From: Octadecabacter antarcticus 307
Lineage (GTDB): Bacteria; Pseudomonadota; Alphaproteobacteria; Rhodobacterales; Rhodobacteraceae
Direction: 5' to 3'
NCBI RefSeq assembly: GCF_000155675.2
Contig: NC_020911.1
Span: 27,501-91,500 of the forward strand
Length of the DNA: 64,000 nt
Shown here: positions 37,655 to 46,565 of the stretch, in pieces
How positions within the stretch are numbered: position 1 is the first letter of the stretch
Layout: each line of letters starts with the position of its first letter
Made by a program: the position numbers and the translations under genes
Notes under the pieces: generated by a model
The model's database searches: none
What the model was told of the DNA's origin: nothing
Seen by the model: the letters and a program-made list of their open reading frames with translations, nothing else

Positions 37655-38671
37655 ATGAAACTCAAGACATTATTTTTATCCGCAGCTGCCGGCGCGGCGT
37701 TAGCAAGTGCTGCAGTTGCTCAGGATGTGACATTGCGTATCCAAACGCACTACGCGACTGAGCACCCAACAGGTCAGATGTTGGCCACTTGGATCGACGA
37801 CGTTCAGACCATGTCTGGCGGCGAAATCACGATCGAGATGTTCTATTCATCATCCGTTGTTGCAACGGTTGAAACATTCGATGCGGCCATCAATGGCATC
37901 CTTGATTGTGACGCAACAGGCGGCGCGTATCAGACCGGTAAAAACCCAGCGTTCCAATTCGTGGGCGACATCATGGGCGGTTACGAAACACCTTGGCAGC
38001 AGTATAGCTGGCTCTATTATGGTGACGGGTACGACGCGGCTCAGGAACTTTACAACGCACAAGGCATGCAGCTGATTGGTTGGGCCGTTTACGGTCAGGA
38101 ATCATTTGCCTCATCCAGGCCGATTGCTGGTCCTGAGGATCTTGTTGGTTGGAAATTCCGTTCCCCTCCGGGCATGGAAACTGAGATCTTTCAACAGCTC
38201 GGCGCGTCCCCAATCGTGATGGATTTCACCGAAATCTTTACGGCTTTGGAAACAGGCATAATCGACGGTGCCGATGCGTCTGGCCTCGCCAACAACGTCG
38301 GCCTTGGTCTGTATGACATTGTTAAGCACGCCAACTACCCGGGCTTCCACTCAATGCCATCTGACCACCTTGCTTGTAACCAAGACGTGTGGGAAGGCTT
38401 GAGCGAACAGCAGCGTCGCATCATCGATACCGCATGGCAGAAGCTGTCCTTCCAGATTGCTATGTATAACGAAAAAGCCAACACCGAAGCTGCCGCAGCT
38501 TTGCAGGCACAGGGCGTCACACTGTACGACTGGTCTGTTGAAGATCGCGCTGCATTCCGCGTTGCAGCTCAGACTGCATGGGATGATTGGGCGACACGTA
38601 GCCCAGAGGCCGATGCGCTGGTTCAAAGCCATAAGGCTTATCTTACACAGCTGGGTTTGATCGACGGATAA
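37655..38671 (+). CDS. TRAP carrier solute-binding protein (DctP family, keto/hydroxy-acid type)
   Basis: A 338-residue periplasmic protein. Residues 1-23 are a signal peptide (LFLSAAAGAALASAAVAQ). Family features are GWKFRSPPGMETE with the substrate Arg (about 167) and GIIDGADASGLANN (about 210). The segment PGFHSMPSDHLACN resembles the TakP-type group that binds small 2-oxo or hydroxy acids, often with a metal. Context points to apionate or a tetronate as ligand. ATG 37655 is preceded by GGAGG at good spacing and starts the signal peptide. A strong hairpin follows the gene. Confidence 0.85.
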   Translation: MKLKTLFLSAAAGAALASAAVAQDVTLRIQTHYATEHPTGQMLATWIDDVQTMSGGEITIEMFYSSSVVATVETFDAAINGILDCDATGGAYQTGKNPAFQFVGDIMGGYETPWQQYSWLYYGDGYDAAQELYNAQGMQLIGWAVYGQESFASSRPIAGPEDLVGWKFRSPPGMETEIFQQLGASPIVMDFTEIFTALETGIIDGADASGLANNVGLGLYDIVKHANYPGFHSMPSDHLACNQDVWEGLSEQQRRIIDTAWQKLSFQIAMYNEKANTEAAAALQAQGVTLYDWSVEDRAAFRVAAQTAWDDWATRSPEADALVQSHKAYLTQLGLIDG

Positions 38672-38701
38672 AGGTCCGCTTCGTTTGACCAAATAACGAT
38701 C

Positions 38702-38732
38702 AAGGCGAGTCCGGCTTGGACTCGCCTTTTTT
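38702..38732 (+). terminator. Intercistronic terminator/attenuator between dctP and dctQ
   Basis: AAGGCGAGTCC and GGACTCGCCTT form a perfect 11-bp stem around a 5-base loop, with T residues running through the 3' arm into 38732. It is a good rho-independent terminator placed inside an operon. It would make the binding protein more abundant than the membrane subunits. Confidence 0.8.
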
Positions 38733-38750
38733 AACCGAAGACATGACCAT

Positions 38751-39578
38751 ATGGGGCAGCATGCAATGCAGAACAATTCACTTTTTTTAGGGCGCATGCG
38801 GGCACCGGTTAAGACGGGAATGATCGTCCTTTGTAGCATTACATGTGCGCTTTATCTGGTCCTTATTAGTCAACAGATGTTCGCGGCAGAACCCTACGGC
38901 ATGTTTGAAATGATCCGCCCTGCCGGCAAGCCGTTGGTGCAGGTGATGCTGGCATTTTTCGCCGCCGCTTTGACTTTTGCCTCACTCTTTTTATCCGACA
39001 CGAAAGGCGCGATCGAAACGCCGCCTGAAGGGTTCTTTGACCTTGTGTCGGTGGTGCTGGGCCGCCTTGCGATGATCATGACCGCCTTTATCGTGCTGGT
39101 GATGTTCTACGAAGTCGTTTCGCGCTACGTGTTCTCGCGGCCCACGCTTTGGGCCAATGAATTATCCCTGTGGCTCGCCAGTTTCGTGTTCTTGCTTGCG
39201 GGACTTTACGCCATGCAACAGCGCTGCCACATCCGCATTTATATCATCTACGATATGATGCCTTGGTGGATGCAAAAGACATCTGACCTTATCTCTGTCC
39301 TGCTGATCGTTGCGTTCACATTCGCCCTTGTTTGGGGTGGCTATACCGACGCCGAGAACCGCTTTATGCGCATGGAAACCTTCGGCACTGCGTGGGATCC
39401 ACCCATCCCCGGTATCGTGAAACCCGCTTTGCTCATCATCATCGTATTGGTCTGTATTCAAGCCGTGTCCAACCTGTTCGCAGATTGGAACAAAGAGCCA
39501 GAATTGCACACACCAGCCGACGAGATCGACGAAGTTGAAATTGAAAAAATCCGCCGCACTCTTGAGGAAAAGAACTAA
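38751..39578 (+). CDS. TRAP carrier small membrane subunit (DctQ) with an N-terminal extension
   Basis: 275 residues, compared with 160-200 for most DctQ proteins. The canonical four-helix DctQ domain occupies about 105-255, with the motif LWANELSLWLASFVFLLAG (about 131-149) and its conserved Glu. In front are two extra predicted membrane helices (about 20-45 and 61-85). The last ~20 residues are acidic. ATG 38751 is assigned, and ATG 38766 would shorten it by five residues. The stop overlaps the dctM start (TAATG). The extension is typical of a minority TRAP subgroup and may brace the large permease. Confidence 0.8.
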   Translation: MGQHAMQNNSLFLGRMRAPVKTGMIVLCSITCALYLVLISQQMFAAEPYGMFEMIRPAGKPLVQVMLAFFAAALTFASLFLSDTKGAIETPPEGFFDLVSVVLGRLAMIMTAFIVLVMFYEVVSRYVFSRPTLWANELSLWLASFVFLLAGLYAMQQRCHIRIYIIYDMMPWWMQKTSDLISVLLIVAFTFALVWGGYTDAENRFMRMETFGTAWDPPIPGIVKPALLIIIVLVCIQAVSNLFADWNKEPELHTPADEIDEVEIEKIRRTLEEKN

Positions 39579-41173
39579 TGGTCGATATTGGTACACTCTC
39601 TCTCATCATCCTGCTGGGCATGTTCGCTCTGCTGGCCATCGGCATGCCACTGGGTTTCGCCTCGGCCTTCTTGGCGGTCGTCACACTGGCTCTAAAGTTC
39701 CCACCTGATCTGTTGTGGGGCGACTTTGGGCGTGGCCCGCTGTCTGTTTTGGGGCAGGCGGTTTATCGACAAATGACGAACTACGTCCTGATATCGGTGC
39801 CGCTATTCATCTTTATGGCCGCGATGCTGGAACGATCCGGCATCGCGCGAGATATGTATTCGTCACTGAACGTCTGGATGAGCCGGATGCGCGGCGGCAT
39901 CGCTGTCGCCACGTCTATCATGGCCGTGATTATGGCGGCGATGTCGGGCATTATTGGTGGTGAGGTTGTTCTGCTGGGCCTGATCGCTTTGCCGCAGATG
40001 TTGCGTCTGGGGTATGATCGCAACCTTGCGATTGGTACGATCTGTGCGTCCGGTTCACTGGGCACCATGATCCCACCGTCGATCGTTTTGATCTTCTACG
40101 GTCTGGTGACCGAAACATCTATCAAGGCGTTGTTCACCGCATCCTTCTTGCCAGGCTTTATGCTGGCTTCGTTCTTCATTCTCTACATCCTGATCCGCAC
40201 ACGGATGAACACTTCCTTAGCCCCCTTGCCGGATCCGATTCCGGGTGAGCCTGAAGGCTCTGAAAAGGGTCTGATGTTCCTTGGCTTCATCTCGCGCTTT
40301 GCGATGTGGGTGACGGGTGTCCTGTTCCTTCGTGCGGTGTTCTTTACCATGACTGGCGACAACGTGATCCGCGCAAACGAAGATCCGATCCTGTTGGGGA
40401 TGGTTGCTGATATTCCTTGGATCATCGGAGCATTCGTGATCTTTACCTTGATCGTCTTTGTGGTTGTTGGTCGTGAACGCACTGCACGCGGTTGGGACAT
40501 GGGCAAAGGCCTGATCGCCCCAATCGTTGTGATCGGCGTTGTCTTGGGGTCTATCTATGGTGGCATCACAGGGATCACCGAAGCTGCGGGCATGGGCGTC
40601 GTCGCCGTGTTCGCAATCGGTATGATCCGCCGCGAGATGACGTTTGATATCGTCTGGGACAGCTTGATCCGTACGCTCAAATCCACAGGTACGATCATCT
40701 GGGTGACCATTGGTGCAGCAGCATTGGCCGCGGCCTACACGCTCGTCGGTGGACCGACCTATGTGGCAAATTTGATCATCGGAGCAGAGCTACCAACGAT
40801 GGGGATTATCTTGATGATGATGCTCGTGTTCTTGATCATGGGTATGTTTATGGATTGGGTTGGCATTGTGCTGTTGATCATGCCGGTGTTCCTACCCATC
40901 GTGGTGCGGCTACCCGCCGAAGAAATTGGGTTCTTGGGCAGTATCGAAGCACGCTACATCCCGATCTGGTTCGGCGTGGTGTTCTGTATGAACATGCAAA
41001 TCAGCTTCCTGTCACCGCCCTTTGGCCCTGCGGCGTTCTACCTCAAGTCCGTTGCTCCGCCCGAAATTTCGCTGGTAGATATCTTCCGTGGCTTCCTACC
41101 GTTCATCACGTTGCAGCTGTTGGCGCTTTCAACACTATTGATCTGGCCCAACATCATCACCGTCTTCTTGTGA
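39578..41173 (+). CDS. TRAP carrier large permease subunit (DctM)
   Basis: 531 residues, longer than the ~430 usual for DctM because of an insertion with extra hydrophobic helices at about 225-320. Family landmarks are GMPLGFASAFLAV at the start, GIIGGEVVLLGLIALPQM (about 125-142), SGSLGTMIPPS (about 158) and the late MGMFMDWVGIVLLIMP. It is the sodium-coupled transport subunit. The frame is intact, unlike the TRAP permease of the hexuronate locus, so this carrier should work. Overlaps dctQ and precedes the DMT permease by 9 bases. Confidence 0.87.
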   Translation: MVDIGTLSLIILLGMFALLAIGMPLGFASAFLAVVTLALKFPPDLLWGDFGRGPLSVLGQAVYRQMTNYVLISVPLFIFMAAMLERSGIARDMYSSLNVWMSRMRGGIAVATSIMAVIMAAMSGIIGGEVVLLGLIALPQMLRLGYDRNLAIGTICASGSLGTMIPPSIVLIFYGLVTETSIKALFTASFLPGFMLASFFILYILIRTRMNTSLAPLPDPIPGEPEGSEKGLMFLGFISRFAMWVTGVLFLRAVFFTMTGDNVIRANEDPILLGMVADIPWIIGAFVIFTLIVFVVVGRERTARGWDMGKGLIAPIVVIGVVLGSIYGGITGITEAAGMGVVAVFAIGMIRREMTFDIVWDSLIRTLKSTGTIIWVTIGAAALAAAYTLVGGPTYVANLIIGAELPTMGIILMMMLVFLIMGMFMDWVGIVLLIMPVFLPIVVRLPAEEIGFLGSIEARYIPIWFGVVFCMNMQISFLSPPFGPAAFYLKSVAPPEISLVDIFRGFLPFITLQLLALSTLLIWPNIITVFL

Positions 41174-41182
41174 CCTTAAGCA

Positions 41183-42076
41183 ATGGCCCAAGCCGTCGCA
41201 CCCCGAGAAGAACGGATCGTCATCGGGCTTGGGTCCATGGCACTGGCGGTGATGTTGTTCACCATGATCGACACCTCAGCCAAATGGCTGGTGTTGGCGG
41301 GGCTACCGGCGATGCAAGTGGCGTTCCTGCGCTATGCAATCCACTTCTTACTGGCCGTCGTGGTGTTCGTGCCGCGCGAAGGGCTATCCGCCTTCGAGTC
41401 GTACAGCCCAAAGTTACAGGTCTTGCGCTCGGCCAGTTTGTTCATCGGCACCTGCTTGAACTTCATGGCACTCAAGTATTTGCCAATTACGGTGACCACG
41501 ACGATTATGTTTGCGGGACCGATCTTGGTCACTCTTTTGGCCATCCCCATGCTGGGCGAAAAGGTCGGACGCCACCGCATCGCCGCCGTCTGCGTTGGGT
41601 TCTTAGGCGTCATCGTTGTCATGCAGCCTTGGGGAACCGGATTTCATCCCGCGATGTTGTTGAACCTTGGGGCCTTGGTCGGCGCGTCGATCTATTTCCT
41701 GATGACGCGCAAACTCGCGGGTATCGAGAATAACAGCACAGCGCAGCTTTGGGCAGCAGGGCTTGCGACGTTTTGTTTGGCCCCGTTCGCCATCTCACAA
41801 TGGGTTTGGCCGACGGCGCCAGCCGATTGGGTATTCTTTGTGATGATCGGCATCTTCGGGGGCATAGCGCATATTCTGGTGACCTCAGCGCATCGTTTGG
41901 CCGACGCCAGCATTCTGGCACCTGTGATTTATACTCAAATCTTCCCTGCGGCTTTCGCAGGGATTGTCTTTTTCAACACATATCCAACTGTGTGGACCAT
42001 GGGCGGCGGGCTGATCATTATCAGTGCCGGCGTCTACATTTGGTATCGCGAGCGGCAAGCTAAAAAAGGAAAATAA
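41183..42076 (+). CDS. DMT-superfamily permease (EamA type)
   Basis: A 297-residue protein with ten predicted membrane helices in two EamA repeats (about 15-145 and 160-290). The first repeat includes LPITVTTTIMFAGPILVTLLA, shown here as LPITVTTTIMFAGP. It lies 9 bases after dctM and one base before apnO, inside the same operon, which is unusual for a general exporter. It may export an intermediate or serve as a second uptake route. The C-terminus is Lys-rich. Substrate unknown. Confidence 0.75.
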   Translation: MAQAVAPREERIVIGLGSMALAVMLFTMIDTSAKWLVLAGLPAMQVAFLRYAIHFLLAVVVFVPREGLSAFESYSPKLQVLRSASLFIGTCLNFMALKYLPITVTTTIMFAGPILVTLLAIPMLGEKVGRHRIAAVCVGFLGVIVVMQPWGTGFHPAMLLNLGALVGASIYFLMTRKLAGIENNSTAQLWAAGLATFCLAPFAISQWVWPTAPADWVFFVMIGIFGGIAHILVTSAHRLADASILAPVIYTQIFPAAFAGIVFFNTYPTVWTMGGGLIIISAGVYIWYRERQAKKGK

Positions 42077-42077
42077 C

Positions 42078-42908
42078 ATGACTGAAAAACTGGTTCTCAT
42101 TGGTGCAGGCGGCAAGATGGGCGTGCGCAGTGCCGCCAACCTTGCGCGTACGGATTTTGAAGTGGCCCACGTTGAGATTTCCGAAGTGGGACGCACCCGA
42201 TTGAAAGATGCCGTCGGCGTTGATTGCGTCGACATCGACACCGCGATGGAGGGCGCAGAAGTCATCCTGCTGGCCGTCCCCGACGCCGCAATCAAAGCCG
42301 TCGCCGCCGCGATCATCGACAAAGTACCAAGCGGCGCGATGGTGATCTGCCTTGACGTGGCGGGCCCGTTTGCGGGGCACTTGCCCAAACGCGACGACGT
42401 CACTTATTTCGTAACTCACCCCTGCCATCCCCCGATTTACAACGATGAAAAAACCGAAGCCGGGCGCAAGGACTACTTCGGTGGGATCGCCGCGGAGCAG
42501 GGTATCGTAAACGCGCTGATGCAAGGCCCCGAGGATCACTATGCTTTGGGTGAAAAAGTAGGCCGCGCCATCTACGCCCCCGTCGCCCGCAGCCACCGTG
42601 TCACGGTCGAACAGATGGCTTTGCTAGAACCGGGCTTATCCGAAACCGTCTGCGCATCCTTGTTAGACGTTATGCGCGAAGCGATGGACGAGGTCGTGCG
42701 CCGTGGCGTGCCAAAGGAAGCTGCGCGTGACTTTTTGCTTGGCCATATGAACATCCTAGGTGCGGTAATTTTTGAGGAAGTCGACGGCGTATTCTCAGAC
42801 GCCTGCAACAAGGCGATTGAATTCGGCAAGCCTGCCCTGATGCGTGACGACTGGAAACGGGTGTTCGAACCAGACGAGATCGTAGCCAGCATTCAACGTA
42901 TTACCTAA
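42078..42908 (+). CDS. apnO: D-apionate oxidoisomerase
   Basis: A 276-residue NAD-dependent protein with the Rossmann motif GAGGKMG at residues 9-15 and an all-helical C-terminal half. THPCHPP (about 114-120) and the FGGIAAEQ segment (about 134-141) fit ApnO, which oxidises and isomerises D-apionate to 3-oxo-isoapionate. The following DUF1537 kinase and RuBisCO-like protein are the two next enzymes of the characterised pathway, in the right order. ATG 42078 replaces a longer upstream frame because it begins the Rossmann strand. TAATG overlap with oiaK. Confidence 0.78.
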   Translation: MTEKLVLIGAGGKMGVRSAANLARTDFEVAHVEISEVGRTRLKDAVGVDCVDIDTAMEGAEVILLAVPDAAIKAVAAAIIDKVPSGAMVICLDVAGPFAGHLPKRDDVTYFVTHPCHPPIYNDEKTEAGRKDYFGGIAAEQGIVNALMQGPEDHYALGEKVGRAIYAPVARSHRVTVEQMALLEPGLSETVCASLLDVMREAMDEVVRRGVPKEAARDFLLGHMNILGAVIFEEVDGVFSDACNKAIEFGKPALMRDDWKRVFEPDEIVASIQRIT

Positions 42909-44236
42909 TGACCATCGGCGAAAAACCCGTACTGGCGTGGCTCGGTGATGACTTCACTGGCGCTGCGGCGGTAATGGAAGTGCTGGCGTTCGCCGGCCTT
43001 CCCGCGGTGCTGTTCTTGAGGCCACCAACACTGGAACGGATGGCGGATTTTCCAGACATGCGAGGGATTGGCATCGCCAGCATGGCACGCACGTTTGACC
43101 CCGAGCGCATGGACGAAGAATTACCAGATCTGTTCGATATTCTGGGACAAACAGGCGCGACGTTGGTGCAATACAAGACCTGCTCAACCCTCGACTCAGC
43201 ACCGCGTATTGGGTCGATCGGCAAAGCGATGGACATCGGGTCAAAGACTTTCGCCACCAGCACAATTCCAGTTATAGTCGCTGCCCCTGAAATGCGCCGC
43301 TATCAAGCGTTCGGGCAGTTATTTGCAGGCACTGACGCAGGCGTGTTCCGCTTGGACAGACACCCCGTCATGGCCCGTCATCCCGTGACGCCCATGGGCG
43401 AGGCGGACGTGGCGATACATCTGTCAGCACAAACCAGAATGCCGATGCAATGCCTCAATCTAGAAGTTTTAGCCGATCCAGAACGCGCCACCACCATGAT
43501 TGCTACTGCGCCGGGTGGGGTCACGATTGACCAGATGACACCCGCAGATGTCACCGCCGCAGGTGAGCTATTGTGGAACGCCGGGCATCGGTTTGTGGTC
43601 GGCTCACAAGGGATCGCCTATGCATTGGTCGCGCACCTTCAAAAGACGGGTGTGCTTGCTGCGTCACCGACGGCCAAAGGGATTGGCCACGCCAAGCGGA
43701 TGGCTGTGGTGTCAGGGTCGGTCTCGCCAATCACTGCAGATCAGATTGCTTGGGCGCTAGACAACGGTTTTGCGGATATCATGTTGGATGTTGTTCAGTC
43801 GTGCGACGGCGATTTTGCAGCCGAAGAAATCCGTGTCTTGAGCGCCGCAAAAGCCGCGTTGGAGCGCGATCAAGTGCCCCTGATCTACACCGCGCGCGGC
43901 CCAGACGACCCTGCCGTCAAGCAATTGCGAGTGGCGGCTGGCGATCATCTGGCGCAAGTAAATTATGAAATAGGTGCTGCCCTTGGACGTATTCTGGCGC
44001 AGCTCGTCAATCAATCGGGCCTTGATCGTGCTGTGGTTTCGGGTGGCGATACATCGGGGCATGTGTGCAGCGCCCTCGGCATTGACGCGCTCACCGCCGC
44101 CGCCCCAACCATTCCAGGCGCCGCAATTTGCAACGCCCATGGCGGCACGCGGCCCCTGACGTTGGCGCTGAAAGGCGGGCAGATGGGCAGCCGCGATTAC
44201 TTTGGATGGGTCCTAGATGGAGGCGGCCACAGATGA
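42908..44236 (+). CDS. oiaK: 3-oxo-isoapionate kinase (DUF1537 family)
   Basis: A 442-residue acid-sugar kinase. LAWLGDDFTGAAAVMEVLA (about 9-27) carries the catalytic Asp pair, YKTCSTLDSAPRIGSIG (about 93-109) the substrate loop, and AVVSGGDTSGHVCSALG (about 377-393) the nucleotide loop. It is divergent from otnK in the window and is flanked by apnO and a RuBisCO-like protein, which fixes the role as phosphorylation of 3-oxo-isoapionate at O4. The stop overlaps the next start (ATGA). Confidence 0.75.
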   Translation: MTIGEKPVLAWLGDDFTGAAAVMEVLAFAGLPAVLFLRPPTLERMADFPDMRGIGIASMARTFDPERMDEELPDLFDILGQTGATLVQYKTCSTLDSAPRIGSIGKAMDIGSKTFATSTIPVIVAAPEMRRYQAFGQLFAGTDAGVFRLDRHPVMARHPVTPMGEADVAIHLSAQTRMPMQCLNLEVLADPERATTMIATAPGGVTIDQMTPADVTAAGELLWNAGHRFVVGSQGIAYALVAHLQKTGVLAASPTAKGIGHAKRMAVVSGSVSPITADQIAWALDNGFADIMLDVVQSCDGDFAAEEIRVLSAAKAALERDQVPLIYTARGPDDPAVKQLRVAAGDHLAQVNYEIGAALGRILAQLVNQSGLDRAVVSGGDTSGHVCSALGIDALTAAAPTIPGAAICNAHGGTRPLTLALKGGQMGSRDYFGWVLDGGGHR

Positions 44237-45492
44237 CACGTTTGACAGCAACCTATGAAATCGAAAGCCCCGTGGGCGTGCAGCGCGCCGCCGAAGTTAT
44301 GGCAGGTGAGCAATCGACAGGCACCTTCGTGCGTCTCGCATCCGAGACCGACGCCCTGCGCGACCGCTCTGCCGCACGGCTGGATCATGTTGATATCACA
44401 GGCACCTCTGAGCATCCGGCCTTGCCATGCAGGCTAAGCGCTGAGACCTACGAACAAGGCCGCGTCACGATCAGTTGGCCGATGGACAACTTTGGCCCGT
44501 CCTTGCCCAATATCCTTGCCACTGTTGCAGGCAATTTATTTGAATTGGCTGAACTCTCTGCGATCCGACTTGTGGATTTAGGCATACCTGATGCGCTGGC
44601 AAAAGGGTGTCCCGGTCCTCAATTTGGAATTACCGGTACGCGAAAGCTGATGGGTGTGCCAAGCGGCCCGATGATCGGGACGATTATAAAACCAAGCGTG
44701 GGCTTAAGTGCCGAACAAACCGCCGCTCTTGCCGGTGATCTGGCGCAGGCCGGCATCGATTTCATCAAGGATGACGAGTTGCAAGGTAACGGCCCCGCAT
44801 GTCCGTTTGACGGCCGCGCCAAACTGGTGATGGACGTTTTGAACGAAGCAGCGCAAAAGGCAGGGCGCAAGGTGATGTATGCCTTCAATATCACCGACGA
44901 GATTGACGTGATGCGCCGCAACATTGACCTGCTCGAAAGCCTTGGTGCGACCTGTGCCATGGTATCGCTGAACTCTATCGGCTTGGCGGGCTTGCGGGCG
45001 ATACGCGATCACAGCCCGCTGCCGATCCATGCGCATCGTAACGGATGGGGGCTAATGTCGCGCTCGCCACATGTGGGGATCAAATATCTTGCAATGCAAA
45101 AACTGTGGCGACTGGCGGGCAGCGATCATCTGCACGTGAACGGTTTGGGCAACAAGTTTACGGAAGGTGACACCGTCGTAACAAATGCCGCGCGCGCCGT
45201 ACAAGCGCCCCTAAACGGCGCCACACCACACGCCGCGTTGCCGGTGTTTTCGTCGGGCCAAACCGCGTGGCAAGTCGGGCCGTCGATGGAATTACTCGGT
45301 AACGACGATTTCCTGTTCTGCGCAGGCGGCGGAATCATGAGCCACCCATACGGACCAGCGGTAGGCATCACCAGTTTACGCCAAGCCGCCGCCGCACAAA
45401 AAGCAGGTGAGAAAGTCGAAGACTACGCCAAAGATCACCCCGAATTGGCGGCTGCATTGACGACATTCAAAAGTGCTGTGAACCGCAGCTAG
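44233..45492 (+). CDS. oiaX: RuBisCO-like protein, 3-oxo-isoapionate-4-phosphate transcarboxylase/hydrolase
   Basis: A 419-residue RuBisCO-like protein. GTIIKPSVGLS contains Lys153, the equivalent of the RuBisCO loop lysine. IKDDELQGN carries Lys179 (the carbamylated lysine position) with metal ligands Asp181 and Glu182. PIHAHRNGWG and CAGGGIMSHPYGP complete the barrel phosphate sites. It is not a CO2-fixing enzyme; in the OiaX group it converts 3-oxo-isoapionate 4-phosphate to 3-phosphoglycerate and glycolate. Its TAG stop shares CTAG with the convergent denD stop. Other RuBisCO-like families are excluded mainly by context. Confidence 0.8.
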   Translation: MTRLTATYEIESPVGVQRAAEVMAGEQSTGTFVRLASETDALRDRSAARLDHVDITGTSEHPALPCRLSAETYEQGRVTISWPMDNFGPSLPNILATVAGNLFELAELSAIRLVDLGIPDALAKGCPGPQFGITGTRKLMGVPSGPMIGTIIKPSVGLSAEQTAALAGDLAQAGIDFIKDDELQGNGPACPFDGRAKLVMDVLNEAAQKAGRKVMYAFNITDEIDVMRRNIDLLESLGATCAMVSLNSIGLAGLRAIRDHSPLPIHAHRNGWGLMSRSPHVGIKYLAMQKLWRLAGSDHLHVNGLGNKFTEGDTVVTNAARAVQAPLNGATPHAALPVFSSGQTAWQVGPSMELLGNDDFLFCAGGGIMSHPYGPAVGITSLRQAAAAQKAGEKVEDYAKDHPELAAALTTFKSAVNRS

Positions 45493-46454
45493 GCAGTGTG
45501 TTTGTCGTCTTCCAAATAGTAGCGGATATTGTCTTCAAATGTGTCGTCTGCTTTCAAGCCCAAACGAAGGGCTTTGTCAGCGTGGATGTCCCAACGCCAG
45601 CCTGACACGATCCGTTTGATGTCGGGCTGCGGATCCCATCGGATTAGTTTGGCAGGATCAGTGCCCGCAACGGCGGTCATCGCTTCAATGACTTGCGCAA
45701 TGGACCATGTCTTGCCCGGCATTTGCATGACGCGGTTCTGGCCGATGTCGGCGGCGTTCAATTCCGCCCCCTTGACCAGATTTTCGACGCAGCGTCGGGG
45801 ACTGATATAGTAGTGTAGGAAGTCCGCTTCGACAGGACAGATCGCGTCTTGGCCGTTCAACGGTTCGCGCAGGATCGACGACATAAAGCTGCTGGCCGCA
45901 CGGTTCGGCTTGCCCGGACGCACCGAAACCGTCGGCAGTCGGAACGCGCGACCGTCGATGAACCCTTTGCGCGAATAGTCGTTGATCAGCATCTCGCCCG
46001 CCGCTTTTTGCATTCCATACGACGTCTGCGGATTGGGGTAGCTGTGATCGCCAAGCGGGTCCTGAGCCTCGCCGCCATAGATCGCAATCGAAGAAGAGAA
46101 CACCACCGTGGGCACGATTCCCAAGACGCGGCAGCGTTCCAGCACATTGTAGGTCCCAAACAGATTGATGTTCATGCCTGCGTCAAAATCTTCTTCCGCG
46201 TGGGCGCTGACGATCGCGGCCAGCAGATAGATCACATCGGTTTGTGCTGTCACGCATTTTGCAACGGACGCGGCATCGGCGATATCGCAGGTGACGGTTT
46301 GCACAGGGAAGGGGGCGTCGATCTTAGGCGGATCCACCACGTCGGCCAAAGTGACTTGCGTGATCGCCTGACCTTTTAGCGTCGGATTGGCCGCTAATTT
46401 CAAGGCCAGCTTTTGCCCCAAGACACCGCCACCGCCGAGTATCAGAATGTTCAT
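45489..46454 (-). CDS. denD: D-erythronate dehydrogenase (NAD-dependent epimerase/dehydratase family)
   Basis: A 321-residue extended SDR. LILGGGGVLGQKLAL (about 4-18) binds NAD. IYLLAAIVSAHAEEDFD, SSSIAIYGG with the catalytic Ser, and the Tyr/Lys of YGMQKAAGE are all present. This group includes DenD, which oxidises D-erythronate to 2-oxo-tetronate, and the otnI-otnK-otnC genes in the window would take the product onward. ATG 46454 is the true start. A longer upstream frame is spurious. A GGTATACC operator lies 41 bases before the start. Confidence 0.8.
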   Translation of the reverse strand: MNILILGGGGVLGQKLALKLAANPTLKGQAITQVTLADVVDPPKIDAPFPVQTVTCDIADAASVAKCVTAQTDVIYLLAAIVSAHAEEDFDAGMNINLFGTYNVLERCRVLGIVPTVVFSSSIAIYGGEAQDPLGDHSYPNPQTSYGMQKAAGEMLINDYSRKGFIDGRAFRLPTVSVRPGKPNRAASSFMSSILREPLNGQDAICPVEADFLHYYISPRRCVENLVKGAELNAADIGQNRVMQMPGKTWSIAQVIEAMTAVAGTDPAKLIRWDPQPDIKRIVSGWRWDIHADKALRLGLKADDTFEDNIRYYLEDDKHTA

Positions 46455-46494
46455 GTCATATCCCCCTATGCGCCTCGTGCTTGCAACATTGCCA

Positions 46495-46510
46495 CGATGG
46501 TATACCATTT
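46495..46510. promoter_or_regulatory. GGTATACC operator 6 (denD / HIBDH-type gene)
   Basis: CGATGGTATACCATTT sits in the 111-bp gap between divergent starts at 46454 and 46566. The core is unchanged, with one mismatch in the arms. Confidence 0.72.
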
Positions 46511-46565
46511 CATCAACGTGGTTTGATGCGGCCTTGTCAATGGTGCGCGTCCGGAGGATTTCAAA

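Noticed and set aside
37850-38062. Small frames inside TRAP dctP and other genes
   Set aside because: Shadows of well-supported genes in other frames.
44233-45492. Interpreting the RuBisCO-like protein as carbon fixation or methionine salvage
   Set aside because: Catalytic loop differs from true RuBisCO (IIKPSVGL), no phosphoribulokinase or salvage genes are nearby, and apnO/oiaK neighbours explain it better.
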